A stretch of 64,000 bases of DNA. Source: Candidatus Obscuribacter sp. (GTDB lineage: Bacteria; Cyanobacteriota; Vampirovibrionia; Obscuribacterales; Obscuribacteraceae). Below are positions 27,733-36,004 of this stretch, piece after piece. The DNA lies in contig JADJQZ010000001.1 in assembly GCA_016712465.1 (NCBI GenBank), positions 3,844,001-3,908,000 on the forward strand. The letters run 5' to 3'. Both the position numbers and the translations under genes were made by a program. The notes beneath the pieces were generated by a model. That model was given only the letters and a program-made list of their open reading frames with translations, ran no database searches and was not told the DNA's origin. How positions within the stretch are numbered: the first letter of the stretch is position 1; each line of letters starts with the position of its first letter.

Positions 27733-29880
27733 ATGGCATCCGGCAAGAGCGACAAGGAAAGCAGCACTGGCACGCAAGTTTCCAGCGCCGGCGCCGCCAT
27801 AGAAGCCACAAGAGGCGGACTGGCGGTGCAAAACCCCACTAGTCAAGAGAACCGGGTTCGCAATATCGTGCTGGCCGGTAATCCCAATGTGGGCAAATCA
27901 GTCATCTTCAACGCTCTCACTGGAGCCAATGCCGACGTTTCCAACTATCCAGGCACCACCATCGATATAGCCAAAGGCAAGCTGGGAAAGGATGATCTGG
28001 CGGACACACCGGGCGTCTACGGCGTAAGCAGCTTCAACGATGAAGAACGCACCGCCTCAAAAATGATTCTCAACGCCGATCTGGTCATAAATGTGGTCTC
28101 CGCCCTCACCCTGGAGCGGGATCTATTTTTGACCCTGCAACTAATTGAAATGGGCAAACCCCTGCTTCTGGTGGTAAACCAGAGTGACGAAGCCGGAGCC
28201 CGCGGGCTCAAACTAGACCTGGCCGTCCTGGAAGCTACCCTCGGCGTCAAAGTTATTCCCTGCGTAGCCGTTGAGAACCAGGGCATCGACGATATCAAAC
28301 ACAGCCTTGCGGATGCCACTACCGGTAATGCCTGCGGCAAAGTGCTGGAGATTCTCGAAGATCTTGCCCCCTATTGGAAAGACGAGCATCTCCTCAGCCA
28401 GGGAGAGGCGCTTCTGCTGGCCGAGGGTGACCAGACCGTACAAGAATCGGTCAAAACGCGAATACCGCAAGCCCTTTCTCACGCCACTGCCAGCGGTGCC
28501 AGAAAAGCAGAGATATACAGCCTCAGGCGCCATAGAGTCAATGAACTAACCGAGCGCATTGTGGAGCGCACCCGGGGCACACAGATGCTCTCCTCCAAGA
28601 TCGGCCGCACCCTTCTGCACCCCTTCTGGGGCACCATCATTTCAATTTCTGTTTGCTACCTGATCTTCTATCAGATGCTGGGCGTGTGGATTGCCGGCAA
28701 TCTAGTAGACCTCACGGAAAAGAAAACCATGAAGGTCTACTATGAACCCTTCGTTCGCAGGCTGGCAGCCTCGGTTTTTCCTACCACCATAACCGTGAAC
28801 GGCAAAGCCTACAGCTTCGAAGAGGGCACCACCAGGGAACCGCAAAAAGCCCGGGAACTGGACCAGTCCATCAAAACCGTGCCGGCCGACGAAGTGGAAT
28901 ACAACTTCTGGTCTAAGAAAAACCTGATGTCGGTTCTGGGCAATATCTTCGTAGGCGATTATGGTCTGGCCACACTCACGGTCACTTACCTGCTGGGACT
29001 CTTGATGCCTCTGGTAATAGGCTTCTACCTGGGTCTCTCGCTCATGGAAGACTCAGGCTACCTGCCGCGTCTGGCTGTTCTGGTGGACCGGCTCATGAAC
29101 AAAATCGGCTTGAACGGTAGAGCCATAATTCCACTCATTTTAGGTCTGGGCTGTGTGACCATGGCTACAATCACAACCCGACTGCTGACCAGCACAAGAG
29201 AAAAAATCATCGCCACGGCCCTTCTGGGAGTAGCGATTCCCTGTTCCGCCCAGCTTGGCGTGGTCTCCGGCACCCTGGCCAGAGCCGGCGGCGCCGCCGC
29301 CTGGGCGGTCTATTTGATCATGGTTTTCTCAATACTGGCTGTCACAGGTCTGCTCTTGAACATGGTGCTGCCTGGCAAATCCACCGGTCTGATGATCGAT
29401 CTGCCGCCCATGCGCCTGCCGCGCCTTGATAATGTGCTGAGAAAAACCTGGAAGAAATCCTGGAACTTTCTAGTTGACGCCACGCCCATGTTCTTCCTGG
29501 CAGGTTTTGCCGTCAGCCTGGCGCAGATGAGCGGAGTCTTACAGCTCTTTATGGATGCCTTGCAGCCGATTGTGGTCAACTGGCTGAATTTGCCGGCCGA
29601 CCCGCGCATTCCCACCACCTTTATTCTCGGTATCGTACGCCGCGACTTTGCCTCTTTCGGCTTATCGGACGTTCCCCTGACGCCGGTTCAGGCTGTTACA
29701 TCAATGATTGTCATCACCCTCTTCGTGCCCTGCATCGCCACAGTAGGGGTGATGATTAAAGAACGGGGCATGAAGATAGCCATGACAATCTGGCTGGGCT
29801 CCTGGCTGGCTGCCTTCGCCATTGGCGGTCTCATTGCCAGGGTTTTGCCCTTTGTCTTTAATCCCCTTGGAATTCACTAA
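27733..29880 (+). CDS. feoB: ferrous iron transporter B
   Basis: 715 residues. After a ~45-residue polar extension comes the G domain: G1 GNPNVGKS (51-58), G2 region NYPGTTIDIA, G3 DTPGVYGVSS and G4 NQSD. The C-terminal membrane part has the two Gate regions with about eight helices. FeoB imports Fe(II) across the inner membrane. One deviation: the first Gate motif, commonly GCxxPA, here reads GCVTMATITTRLL without the Pro. No feoA or feoC lies alongside. The gene is divergent from the M16 peptidase and directly precedes tRNA-His. Confidence 0.92.
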   Translation: MASGKSDKESSTGTQVSSAGAAIEATRGGLAVQNPTSQENRVRNIVLAGNPNVGKSVIFNALTGANADVSNYPGTTIDIAKGKLGKDDLADTPGVYGVSSFNDEERTASKMILNADLVINVVSALTLERDLFLTLQLIEMGKPLLLVVNQSDEAGARGLKLDLAVLEATLGVKVIPCVAVENQGIDDIKHSLADATTGNACGKVLEILEDLAPYWKDEHLLSQGEALLLAEGDQTVQESVKTRIPQALSHATASGARKAEIYSLRRHRVNELTERIVERTRGTQMLSSKIGRTLLHPFWGTIISISVCYLIFYQMLGVWIAGNLVDLTEKKTMKVYYEPFVRRLAASVFPTTITVNGKAYSFEEGTTREPQKARELDQSIKTVPADEVEYNFWSKKNLMSVLGNIFVGDYGLATLTVTYLLGLLMPLVIGFYLGLSLMEDSGYLPRLAVLVDRLMNKIGLNGRAIIPLILGLGCVTMATITTRLLTSTREKIIATALLGVAIPCSAQLGVVSGTLARAGGAAAWAVYLIMVFSILAVTGLLLNMVLPGKSTGLMIDLPPMRLPRLDNVLRKTWKKSWNFLVDATPMFFLAGFAVSLAQMSGVLQLFMDALQPIVVNWLNLPADPRIPTTFILGIVRRDFASFGLSDVPLTPVQAVTSMIVITLFVPCIATVGVMIKERGMKIAMTIWLGSWLAAFAIGGLIARVLPFVFNPLGIH

Positions 29881-29938
29881 AGTTACAAAATATTGGGACA
29901 GCCATCCCCTGAAACGAACTGCCGGAAGAGCATGTTAA

Positions 29939-29944
29939 TATAAA
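29939..29944 (+). promoter_or_regulatory. candidate -10 element of tRNA-His
   Basis: TATAAA ends 12 bases before the mature tRNA 5' end. No good -35 hexamer is found 16-18 bases upstream. Confidence 0.35.
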
Positions 29945-29956
29945 TTTTGCGCATAT

Positions 29957-30033
29957 GGCAGGCGTCGCCAAGTGGTTAAGGCCCCGGATTGTGGTTCCGG
30001 TATGCGGGGGTTCGAGTCCCCTCGTCTGCCCCA
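29957..30033 (+). tRNA. tRNA-His (GTG)
   Basis: The full cloverleaf can be drawn. The 7-bp acceptor is GCAGGCG/CGTCTGC, with the extra G at -1 opposite C73 that is specific to tRNA-His. D stem GCC/GGC, anticodon stem CCGGA/TCCGG with loop TTGTGGT (anticodon GTG), T stem GGGGG/CCCCT with loop TTCGAGT. CCA is encoded (30031-30033). The 3' 20 bases are part of the attL repeat, so the integrated element has restored this end of the gene. Confidence 0.97.
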
Positions 30034-30048
30034 TTTTCTTTTACTATC
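30014..30048 (+). repeat. attL, 35-bp direct repeat at the tRNA-His 3' end
   Basis: Identical over 35 bases to 37594-37628, and the flanking bases differ on both sides. It covers the tRNA T-arm and acceptor 3' half, CCA and 15 bases beyond, a classic tyrosine-integrase target. Confidence 0.95.
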
Positions 30049-30060
30049 GTCTCAAACAGC

Positions 30061-30092
30061 CGCCAGTTCAGCATTTCAGGACTGGCGTTTTT
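30061..30092 (+). terminator. rho-independent terminator after tRNA-His, carried by the element
   Basis: Stem CGCCAGT (30061-30067) with ACTGGCG (30081-30087), a 13-base loop, then five T. It faces the tRNA transcript. It lies inside the element, overlapping the integrase 3' end, so insertion replaced whatever terminator the tRNA had before. Confidence 0.75.
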
Positions 30093-31218
30093 GTGTTTTC
30101 GAGCCGTGTAATACTTTTTGTGATACCGCCGGAATCTCTATGCCTTTGCCCACGGTCTGGCGAAGCTTATCGTTGTATTCAGCCGTTGCACTATCTATCC
30201 AACCGGCGTAGTGCCGGATCAGGGTGTCCATAGTGGTGTGACCAAGAAGCTTCGCAACATAAGGAAGGGGGAAGCCCTCGACTATCCGCTGTGTAGCAAA
30301 GGTATGCCTTAGTTGGTAGCTAGGGCGATGCCTGAGACCTGCCTTCCTGAGAGCGTTTTTCCAGATTAGGTCCAAGTTCTTATCGATTGGCTTGCCCCTT
30401 AGGTTCAAGAACACATGCTCTGTTAGAGACTCTATAGGGCGTTCTCTCAGGCTCTTCAGTGCGTCTTCGACGATCTCTGGCATAGGAATTACCCGACCGC
30501 TAGAACGGGTTTTTGGAAGCCCCTCCTTGCCTCTGACGCGCCCTTTTGTAATGCTGATTTCCTTCTTGACCCAATCGATATCCCCCCATCTCAGAGCAAG
30601 CAGCTCATTAGGGCGAGCGCCCGTGTATGCCAGAGTGATGAACAGTGGCTGAAAGTGCGGCTTAATCGCAGCCAGAGCCAGTTTCAGCTCCTCGGGCGAC
30701 AGGGGATCTATGTCAACCTTAGGCTCCTGAACGCGCTTCACGCTTCTCGTGGGATCGTGTTTAACGACGCCCTCGTCGGCAGCCTGCTTCATGACTGAGC
30801 GGAAGAGCTGCATTATTGTGTTGATGCGAGCGGGTGATAATCCTTCTTTTGATAGGGCGGCTTGGTACTTTTTCAATTCAGACGGTGTGATTTCAGATAG
30901 GGCCCGCTTCCCAAAGGCAGGGATAAGCCGAGAGCGAAAGATAGTCGTGTAAGAGGAGATGGATGAAGCTTTGAAGTTAGCCCGCTCCTCCATGTAATCC
31001 TTAGCCGCTTCCTCGAAAGTCTTCGGCTTCCTGGCGCCAACAACCTCCTTTAGTCCCGCCCAGTCTTTCCCAGCGGCTTTGGCGGCGGCGATGTCGCTTT
31101 GCATTTTCTTGAGCGCGGCGGTGGCTAATTGCTTGTCGGGCCCAAAAGACTTCACGATCAATTGCCCGTTGTAGCGGAGGCGAGCACACCAACTAGAGCC
31201 TCGCAAGAATACGCCCAT
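30076..31218 (-). CDS. int: tyrosine-family integrase of the tRNA-His element
   Basis: 380 residues. The N-terminal AP2-like arm-binding region (GVFLRGSSWCARLRYNGQLI) is followed by a SAM-like core-binding domain (about 65-150) and a C-terminal catalytic domain. Catalytic residues by eye: R202 (TGARPNE), K236 (LPKTRSSGR), Y301 in place of the usual first His of the HxxR motif with R304 (YQLRHTFAT), H327 (LLGH) and nucleophile Y337 (HYAGW). It should integrate and excise the element at tRNA-His. The ATG overlaps the stop of the upstream zinc-finger gene by one base (TAATG), indicating translational coupling. An arm-type repeat lies within the last codons. Confidence 0.95.
   Translation of the reverse strand: MGVFLRGSSWCARLRYNGQLIVKSFGPDKQLATAALKKMQSDIAAAKAAGKDWAGLKEVVGARKPKTFEEAAKDYMEERANFKASSISSYTTIFRSRLIPAFGKRALSEITPSELKKYQAALSKEGLSPARINTIMQLFRSVMKQAADEGVVKHDPTRSVKRVQEPKVDIDPLSPEELKLALAAIKPHFQPLFITLAYTGARPNELLALRWGDIDWVKKEISITKGRVRGKEGLPKTRSSGRVIPMPEIVEDALKSLRERPIESLTEHVFLNLRGKPIDKNLDLIWKNALRKAGLRHRPSYQLRHTFATQRIVEGFPLPYVAKLLGHTTMDTLIRHYAGWIDSATAEYNDKLRQTVGKGIEIPAVSQKVLHGSKTQKRQS
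30108..30126 (+). promoter_or_regulatory. integrase arm-type site, attL side
   Basis: GTAATAC-TTTTT-GTGATAC, two heptamers 12 bp apart. The same 19-bp block, with one base different, occurs near attR (37458-37476) in the same orientation. Paired short direct repeats flanking the core are typical of integrase arm sites. Confidence 0.6.
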
Positions 31219-32189
31219 TACTTAGCACCCCCGATCTTCTTCTTTTGTCTGCTCACCCACTTCTGGCAACGCTCGGAACCACAGCATCCTTGCTTCCCCT
31301 TCTTACTGTACAGAGCGCCGCAGCTCGGATGCGGGCATCGGGCCAGCGAAACGGCACCAGTCAGGAGGGAGTATAGAACCCATATCATCCCGTGCTCCAT
31401 CGATGGCAGTCGGAAATAGGTTTTGAGCTGGTTGGATTCATATTCGGTGCAAGGATGGATCTTCGTCAGCATGAGATTCAGAACCCCCTTCACTGCCAGC
31501 GCAGCAGCGTTTCTTACCGCAGTAATTGGTAAACCCACGTCGGGCGGTAGCCTATAGGGGTGAAAATCAGCCCCGACCCCCTCCATGTGCCAATTTTCAG
31601 TGAACAGTACGTCATCAAGCGCCTTCACACGCCCGGACCAACGCAGCTCATAACCGCGTGGATAAAAGCACAAAAACGTCGGCTCATTTCCTTCCGGAAT
31701 GCGCCCCCGCTGCATCTCCTTTGCCAACAGCAAGCCCTGGACAATATCGCTCCGGTTTAAGAAGAGGTAGTCGCAAACTAAATGCTCGTCCGCATCCGTA
31801 GCTCCAAGTATCTTCAGCACAACTAGATTCTCGAAAAGCAGCGTCTCATCTTCCATTAATCCTTGCACTAGTTCGAACAGCAGGCGATAGCTTGCTGCCA
31901 GATCAAGAAATAGCCTGACAGAAACACAAGGGAGCCAACCGTGCTGCCATTGTGGAATCTGCTTGTTAAGCGAGGACGGAAAGCCATACGTTCGACAAAA
32001 ACTAAGCACGTCATCCGGGCATCGAACCTTTACAAATCCAGAAAGAATCCGCCGAAGAAAGTCGGGGTCAGACACATCGACCAGCCGACATTCCTCCGAC
32101 AGCGCACCGACAAACACGCCATCAGCCGAAACGCCAACGGCCTCATACACTGGCTGTTCACAGGGCGCAAAGAAAGATTCAGCAGGCAT
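31218..32189 (-). CDS. element protein with C-terminal zinc finger (CGNR-like)
   Basis: 323 residues with no signal peptide. Most of the protein is of unknown type. The last 45 residues hold a probable zinc-binding finger, CPHPSCGALYSKKGKQGCC followed by GSERCQKWVSRQKKK, resembling the C-terminal CGNR-type fingers of many uncharacterised proteins beside integrases. The basic tail suggests nucleic-acid binding. It is read just before the integrase with a one-base stop/start overlap, so it is expressed with it and may regulate or assist recombination. Its function is not recognised. Confidence 0.75.
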   Translation of the reverse strand: MPAESFFAPCEQPVYEAVGVSADGVFVGALSEECRLVDVSDPDFLRRILSGFVKVRCPDDVLSFCRTYGFPSSLNKQIPQWQHGWLPCVSVRLFLDLAASYRLLFELVQGLMEDETLLFENLVVLKILGATDADEHLVCDYLFLNRSDIVQGLLLAKEMQRGRIPEGNEPTFLCFYPRGYELRWSGRVKALDDVLFTENWHMEGVGADFHPYRLPPDVGLPITAVRNAAALAVKGVLNLMLTKIHPCTEYESNQLKTYFRLPSMEHGMIWVLYSLLTGAVSLARCPHPSCGALYSKKGKQGCCGSERCQKWVSRQKKKIGGAK

Positions 32190-32213
32190 CTAGATACGCA
32201 CTCCATATAGCGA

Positions 32214-32286
32214 TTGTCGGCACTTTGTCGGTTTTCTCAGTCTTGGAATTGTACCACTGCCGAAGCAAAATAAAGCATGTCCGACA
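32214..32286. promoter_or_regulatory. divergent control region with repeated TGTCGG motifs
   Basis: TTGTCGG occurs at 32214-32220 and 32225-32231, exactly 11 bp (about one helical turn) apart, and its core in inverted form (CCGACA) lies at 32281-32286. The site sits between the divergent integrase and HTH operons, where a repressor or excisionase would bind. Confidence 0.4.
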
Positions 32287-32306
32287 TTGCAGGAGAGCAA
32301 CACAAA

Positions 32307-32534
32307 ATGAAGACCCAAAACGCAACAAAAGAAGCCCAGCAGTCTAAAGCGCCGCAGCCATTGCTGAGCATTAAACGATTTGCAGAGTTAGTGAGTATCT
32401 CTGAGAGAGAGGCCTACAGGAAAGTTAGGGATCGCGAGATTGAATACGTCCAAGTTGGCACTAAAAGAATCGGCATACCTCAAGCAGCTTATGAGCGCTT
32501 TATAGAGTCGAGAACAAGACCGGCGCTCCAATAA
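32307..32534 (+). CDS. excisionase-like helix-turn-helix protein
   Basis: 75 residues from the ATG at 32307, which has AGGAG 11 bases upstream; the ATG at 32277 has none. The core LLSIKRFAELVSISEREAYRKVRDREIEYVQVGTKRIGI is a MerR/excisionase-type winged helix: a helix-turn-helix, then a wing, then IPQAAYERFIES. Such proteins direct excision or act as small repressors. It is the first gene of the plus-strand operon, divergent from the integrase operon. Confidence 0.8.
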   Translation: MKTQNATKEAQQSKAPQPLLSIKRFAELVSISEREAYRKVRDREIEYVQVGTKRIGIPQAAYERFIESRTRPALQ

Positions 32535-32617
32535 TTGATTCACTGCAAGCCGCCGCATATGCTGGTTTCAAAGCGTTCAGAAGAGCGCGAGAGACGGTAA
32601 GAAAAGGTGAATGAGCG

Positions 32618-32980
32618 GTGGAAACTACAGAACGATTGGTGAAAAGAAACGAATTAGCGAAACAGTTAGGTGTTCACGGGGACACAGTGGAACGCTGGGC
32701 CAAAGCCGGGAAGCACGGACTTCGCTGGGTTAAATTAGGCAAGCTGGTGTACATCGATACCGCCGACTTCAAGCCGGGCGAGAAGCGAGATCCGAATGAC
32801 CTGGACCCGTACGAAGTGGAAGCGCTCTTCAATTTCGCGACAGAAGGCATAGAAACTGCGTTTGATAAGTACAGAGCCGAACAGCGGATGAATGCAAAGC
32901 CTTACATGATCGCGGAGTGCATACGACGACTGCAACTGTACGGAGAGCAGATAGTTTGGCGATGCAGCCGCCTTCTGTAA
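32618..32980 (+). CDS. second small helix-turn-helix protein of the element
   Basis: 120 residues from a GTG, with AAGGTGA 7 bases upstream; the ATG at 32611 is out of frame. Residues 8-50 (VKRNELAKQLGVHGDTVERWAKAGKHGLRWVKLGKLVYI) form a MerR-like HTH with a wing. The C-terminal half is helical and charged and has no known domain. It may bind the origin or regulate the replication genes, which begin about 190 bp downstream. The 32981-33172 gap holds an imperfect GC hairpin (near 32988-33017) without a T run. Confidence 0.7.
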   Translation: METTERLVKRNELAKQLGVHGDTVERWAKAGKHGLRWVKLGKLVYIDTADFKPGEKRDPNDLDPYEVEALFNFATEGIETAFDKYRAEQRMNAKPYMIAECIRRLQLYGEQIVWRCSRLL

Positions 32981-33172
32981 AAGCAAAGACGCCCGGGAAC
33001 TGACTACCCGAGCGCCTAATGCGAAGTGCCGCCAACTATTTAGTGACAAGGCAAAAATAACAGGAAACCAAGACCTAATCAAAGCACAACGAGTATTGCC
33101 GAGTTAAGGCACAAAAGAAAAGACCGCCCAGCCGGAAAGCAAGCGGTCACGAAACAGGGAAATTGAAAACCA

Positions 33173-34930
33173 ATGGAAGAATCATACACAAGCGAAAGCG
33201 CCAAAGCAAGCGGCGCACAAATGAGCGTCGAGGATATTGGCAAACTTAACCGAAAGCACAAGCGGCAGCCGGAACAGTTTGCACAAGAGATCATGGCACA
33301 TATACAAACCAAGGGGACTTTTCCTCCTTTTCCCGAGGTGGCGAAAACTCACGAAATCAAGCCCTGTGACTTTTCCCGTTTTCCCGGTCAAACCTGGGGG
33401 GAGCCTGACTTAGGTCTCCTGGGATGCTCAGAGATCACGCCAGAGTTTATGCCTGAATGGTTCGCAAAATATGCGAGAGCTATTGCGGACAACACTCAGA
33501 CGCCGGTGACCATGGCCACCTTGCTGGGATTATCAGCATTGGCAACCGTGTTACAAGGGAAAGCGCTAGTGCAGGGACTGAGCAAGAGCCACAAAGAAGA
33601 GTTGGTTATCTGGACCGTAACTGTGTTACCGCCAGGCAATCAAAAGAGCCCAGTGTTCAAAGCTATGACGGAGCCCTTGCGCGACTGGCAAGTGGAGGAG
33701 GGCAAGAGGGGCGAGCAAGAACGCGAGGCCCGCAATGAACAGATCGATATCGCAAAGAGAAGGATCGAGAGACTGAAGAAAGAGGCGGCAGAAACTGGCG
33801 ATGCAGAGCAAGCCTTGAGCGAGATTGCGAAGCTAAAGGAAGTATTGAAAACCGCTATTCCAAAGCCACTTCTTTACGTAAGCAAAGGCACGATGGAAGG
33901 GATTCGGGATATCCTCAAGCAGAATGGCGAGAAGATAGGGATACTGAGCGCCGAGGGTGGACTCTTCGATCTCGTTTGCGGTCTCTATAACGCGGGCGAG
34001 GCTGATATAGACCTGCTATTGCATGCCTTCTTCGGAGAGTATTTTAATGACAATCGTGCCGGTGGTGTTATGTATGAACTTCTTCGCCCGCTAATCACCC
34101 TGGGGTTGGCGGTGCAGCCAGTTATCTTAAGTAGTCTTGCTTCTGGCGGTTCTGGTTCTAAAGGAAAGTTCAGGGCGAGAGGAGGCGCAGGTCGGTTTAT
34201 CTATGGCGTTCCCACTTCTTTGGTTGGTCAAAGAAGTGTTGAGAAAGAGCCAACAGAGGTACCGCCAGAAGTTGAGCATGACTACAAAGACCGAATGATG
34301 CGCCTATTAAGGCTATTGCCGGAGCATGCGAATACAGTAGAGGGGACAGTTTACACGCCGGTTCTTGTTCTCGATCCTCAGGCCAGGGCACTATACAAAA
34401 GGTGGTGGAGTAGCCTGGAACGGCGTCACGGGACTGATAGCAGCGGGAAGAGCGACGATAGAGATCTCGCTGCGATTCAGGACTGGACAACTAAGAGCCA
34501 AGGCACCATCTTGAGAATTGCCGGACTAATCCACTTTGCGAAACACGTTGAGAATGCGACAAAGGTAGAGATCGATGGTGACACAATGTCGGCCGCTATA
34601 AGATTCTACGACCAAGCGGTTCCCCACGCTCAAGCTGCCTACTTCTTAATGGGAGACTCCAAAGCGCCGACTAACAAGAGGGCCCATGAACTGTATGAGT
34701 GGCTCGTTTCCGAGAGGCGAGAGTATTTTCTTGAGTCGCTAGTGAGAGAGCCCGAAAAGGGAACCACGAAGGCGCCGTCCGTCTTTGCGAGTAAGAACAT
34801 GCCCGCTGAACAGTGGCACCAGATTCTAAAGGTTCTGGAGCGAGCTAACGTGGTTTCTGGACCGATTAGGATCGAAACTGGCGGGCGTCCTGCGCTAGCT
34901 CGCCGCATCAATCCCGCAATTTACGCCTAA
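33173..34930 (+). CDS. DUF3987-family replication-associated protein
   Basis: 585 residues. From about 95 the sequence ARAIADNTQTPVTMATLLGL and the degenerate P-loop-like VLPPGNQKSPVFKAM (about 150) are typical of DUF3987 proteins, which accompany or are fused to primases in plasmids and prophages. The motif lacks the canonical GxGKS, so ATPase activity is unsure. Later KGTMEGIRDILKQNGEKIGILSAEGG and ILSSLASGGSGSKGKFRARG also fit the family. A C-terminal winged-helix region may follow (about 500-585). It starts at an ATG in the plus-strand operon, 24 bp before the primase gene. An initiator or helicase-like role in element replication is inferred. Confidence 0.8.
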   Translation: MEESYTSESAKASGAQMSVEDIGKLNRKHKRQPEQFAQEIMAHIQTKGTFPPFPEVAKTHEIKPCDFSRFPGQTWGEPDLGLLGCSEITPEFMPEWFAKYARAIADNTQTPVTMATLLGLSALATVLQGKALVQGLSKSHKEELVIWTVTVLPPGNQKSPVFKAMTEPLRDWQVEEGKRGEQEREARNEQIDIAKRRIERLKKEAAETGDAEQALSEIAKLKEVLKTAIPKPLLYVSKGTMEGIRDILKQNGEKIGILSAEGGLFDLVCGLYNAGEADIDLLLHAFFGEYFNDNRAGGVMYELLRPLITLGLAVQPVILSSLASGGSGSKGKFRARGGAGRFIYGVPTSLVGQRSVEKEPTEVPPEVEHDYKDRMMRLLRLLPEHANTVEGTVYTPVLVLDPQARALYKRWWSSLERRHGTDSSGKSDDRDLAAIQDWTTKSQGTILRIAGLIHFAKHVENATKVEIDGDTMSAAIRFYDQAVPHAQAAYFLMGDSKAPTNKRAHELYEWLVSERREYFLESLVREPEKGTTKAPSVFASKNMPAEQWHQILKVLERANVVSGPIRIETGGRPALARRINPAIYA

Positions 34931-34954
34931 TGCGCCGGGAAAACGGGAAAAGCC

Positions 34955-36004
34955 ATGCAGCTAGGGTTTGAGCAAAAACGGGCAGTTCGGGAAAAGGAGG
35001 AAAAGCATACAGTGGATATACCGCTGTCTTTGCTTTCCCTTTTCTTCGAGCGTTTCATCAACACACCTTTTCTCTGGTCTCACCAGCTCCTGATCTGGCA
35101 GCCAAAGAAACAGACGCACCGACTCACATACTGCCGGAAGAAGCCGGGGCACAAGGACTACAAACCATTAGGGCTCGCGCACATCCGCCGCCACATTCTG
35201 CCCTCGGCTGTCTCGGACACGCTGTCTATAGCAGCCCTGGACGAAGTGTTTTGCTGTAAATGGTGCTGCTGGGATTTCGACGCGAATGAGCCAGGCGGTG
35301 AGGAACTTGTAAGTGCGCTGAAAGAGCTTGGCTTAAACCCGGTGAGGGAAGGCGGCAGGGGTGAAAGGTTTGGTCACGTTTGGCTATTCTTCTCCGAGCC
35401 TGTCCCGGCTCTTGAGCTGGCGGCATTTTCCCGCGCCTTTCTTGCCTTCCTGGGCTTAAATCCAGCGATCGAATTTTTCCCGAAACAGAGCCCGAAAGAA
35501 AGGAACAAGATCGGTTTGTCCTCTGTCCGATTGCCCCTCGGAATTCACAACAAGCCCGGCGCAGGCGGCGTCAGGGGATGGTTTGAAGACGCACCCCAAG
35601 ATATCACGGCACAGCTAGATTACATCAACAGACAACCGTATGACGCGCCTCAGACGCTCAAGAAGATCGGTCAAATGCAGCAGGCGATAGAGTACAAGGA
35701 AGACCAGAGAAGAGCCTTACAGGAAGCCCAGCAAAGGGCAGAGCGAGCAGCGCAGAATGACGGCAAGGAACCAGTTGAATTAATCGATCTACTCACCGTC
35801 TTTGAAGAGCACGAGCTTACCGCTATTTCTGCCGATTGGTATTCGACACGTTGTCCCGCATGCGCAGTAGAAGGCAAAGATACAGCAGGGGACAATCTCA
35901 ATATCAATAAGCACAACGGTAAGTGGTTCAAGTGTTGGGAAGGCGGCGACGGGCACGGGCACAGTAGCGCAGAAATTATTAGGGCGCTTGTGACTTCAGC
36001 ATGA
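34955..36004 (+). CDS. archaeo-eukaryotic-type primase with C-terminal zinc knuckle
   Basis: 349 residues. Residues 95-200 match the catalytic core of AEP/PrimPol enzymes such as the TOTE-associated primases. The metal-binding DxD lies in WDFDANEPGG (D107, D109), the His motif in GRGERFGHVWLFFSEP (H141), and IEFFPKQ...GLSSVRLPLG carries the third region. Residues 299-335 form a CHC2-like zinc-binding element (CPAC ... FKCWEGGDGHGH), here after the AEP domain; in DnaG-type primases it comes first. A short helical, Glu/Gln/Arg-rich linker joins them. It would prime replication of the excised element together with the DUF3987 protein just upstream. Confidence 0.8.
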   Translation: MQLGFEQKRAVREKEEKHTVDIPLSLLSLFFERFINTPFLWSHQLLIWQPKKQTHRLTYCRKKPGHKDYKPLGLAHIRRHILPSAVSDTLSIAALDEVFCCKWCCWDFDANEPGGEELVSALKELGLNPVREGGRGERFGHVWLFFSEPVPALELAAFSRAFLAFLGLNPAIEFFPKQSPKERNKIGLSSVRLPLGIHNKPGAGGVRGWFEDAPQDITAQLDYINRQPYDAPQTLKKIGQMQQAIEYKEDQRRALQEAQQRAERAAQNDGKEPVELIDLLTVFEEHELTAISADWYSTRCPACAVEGKDTAGDNLNINKHNGKWFKCWEGGDGHGHSSAEIIRALVTSA

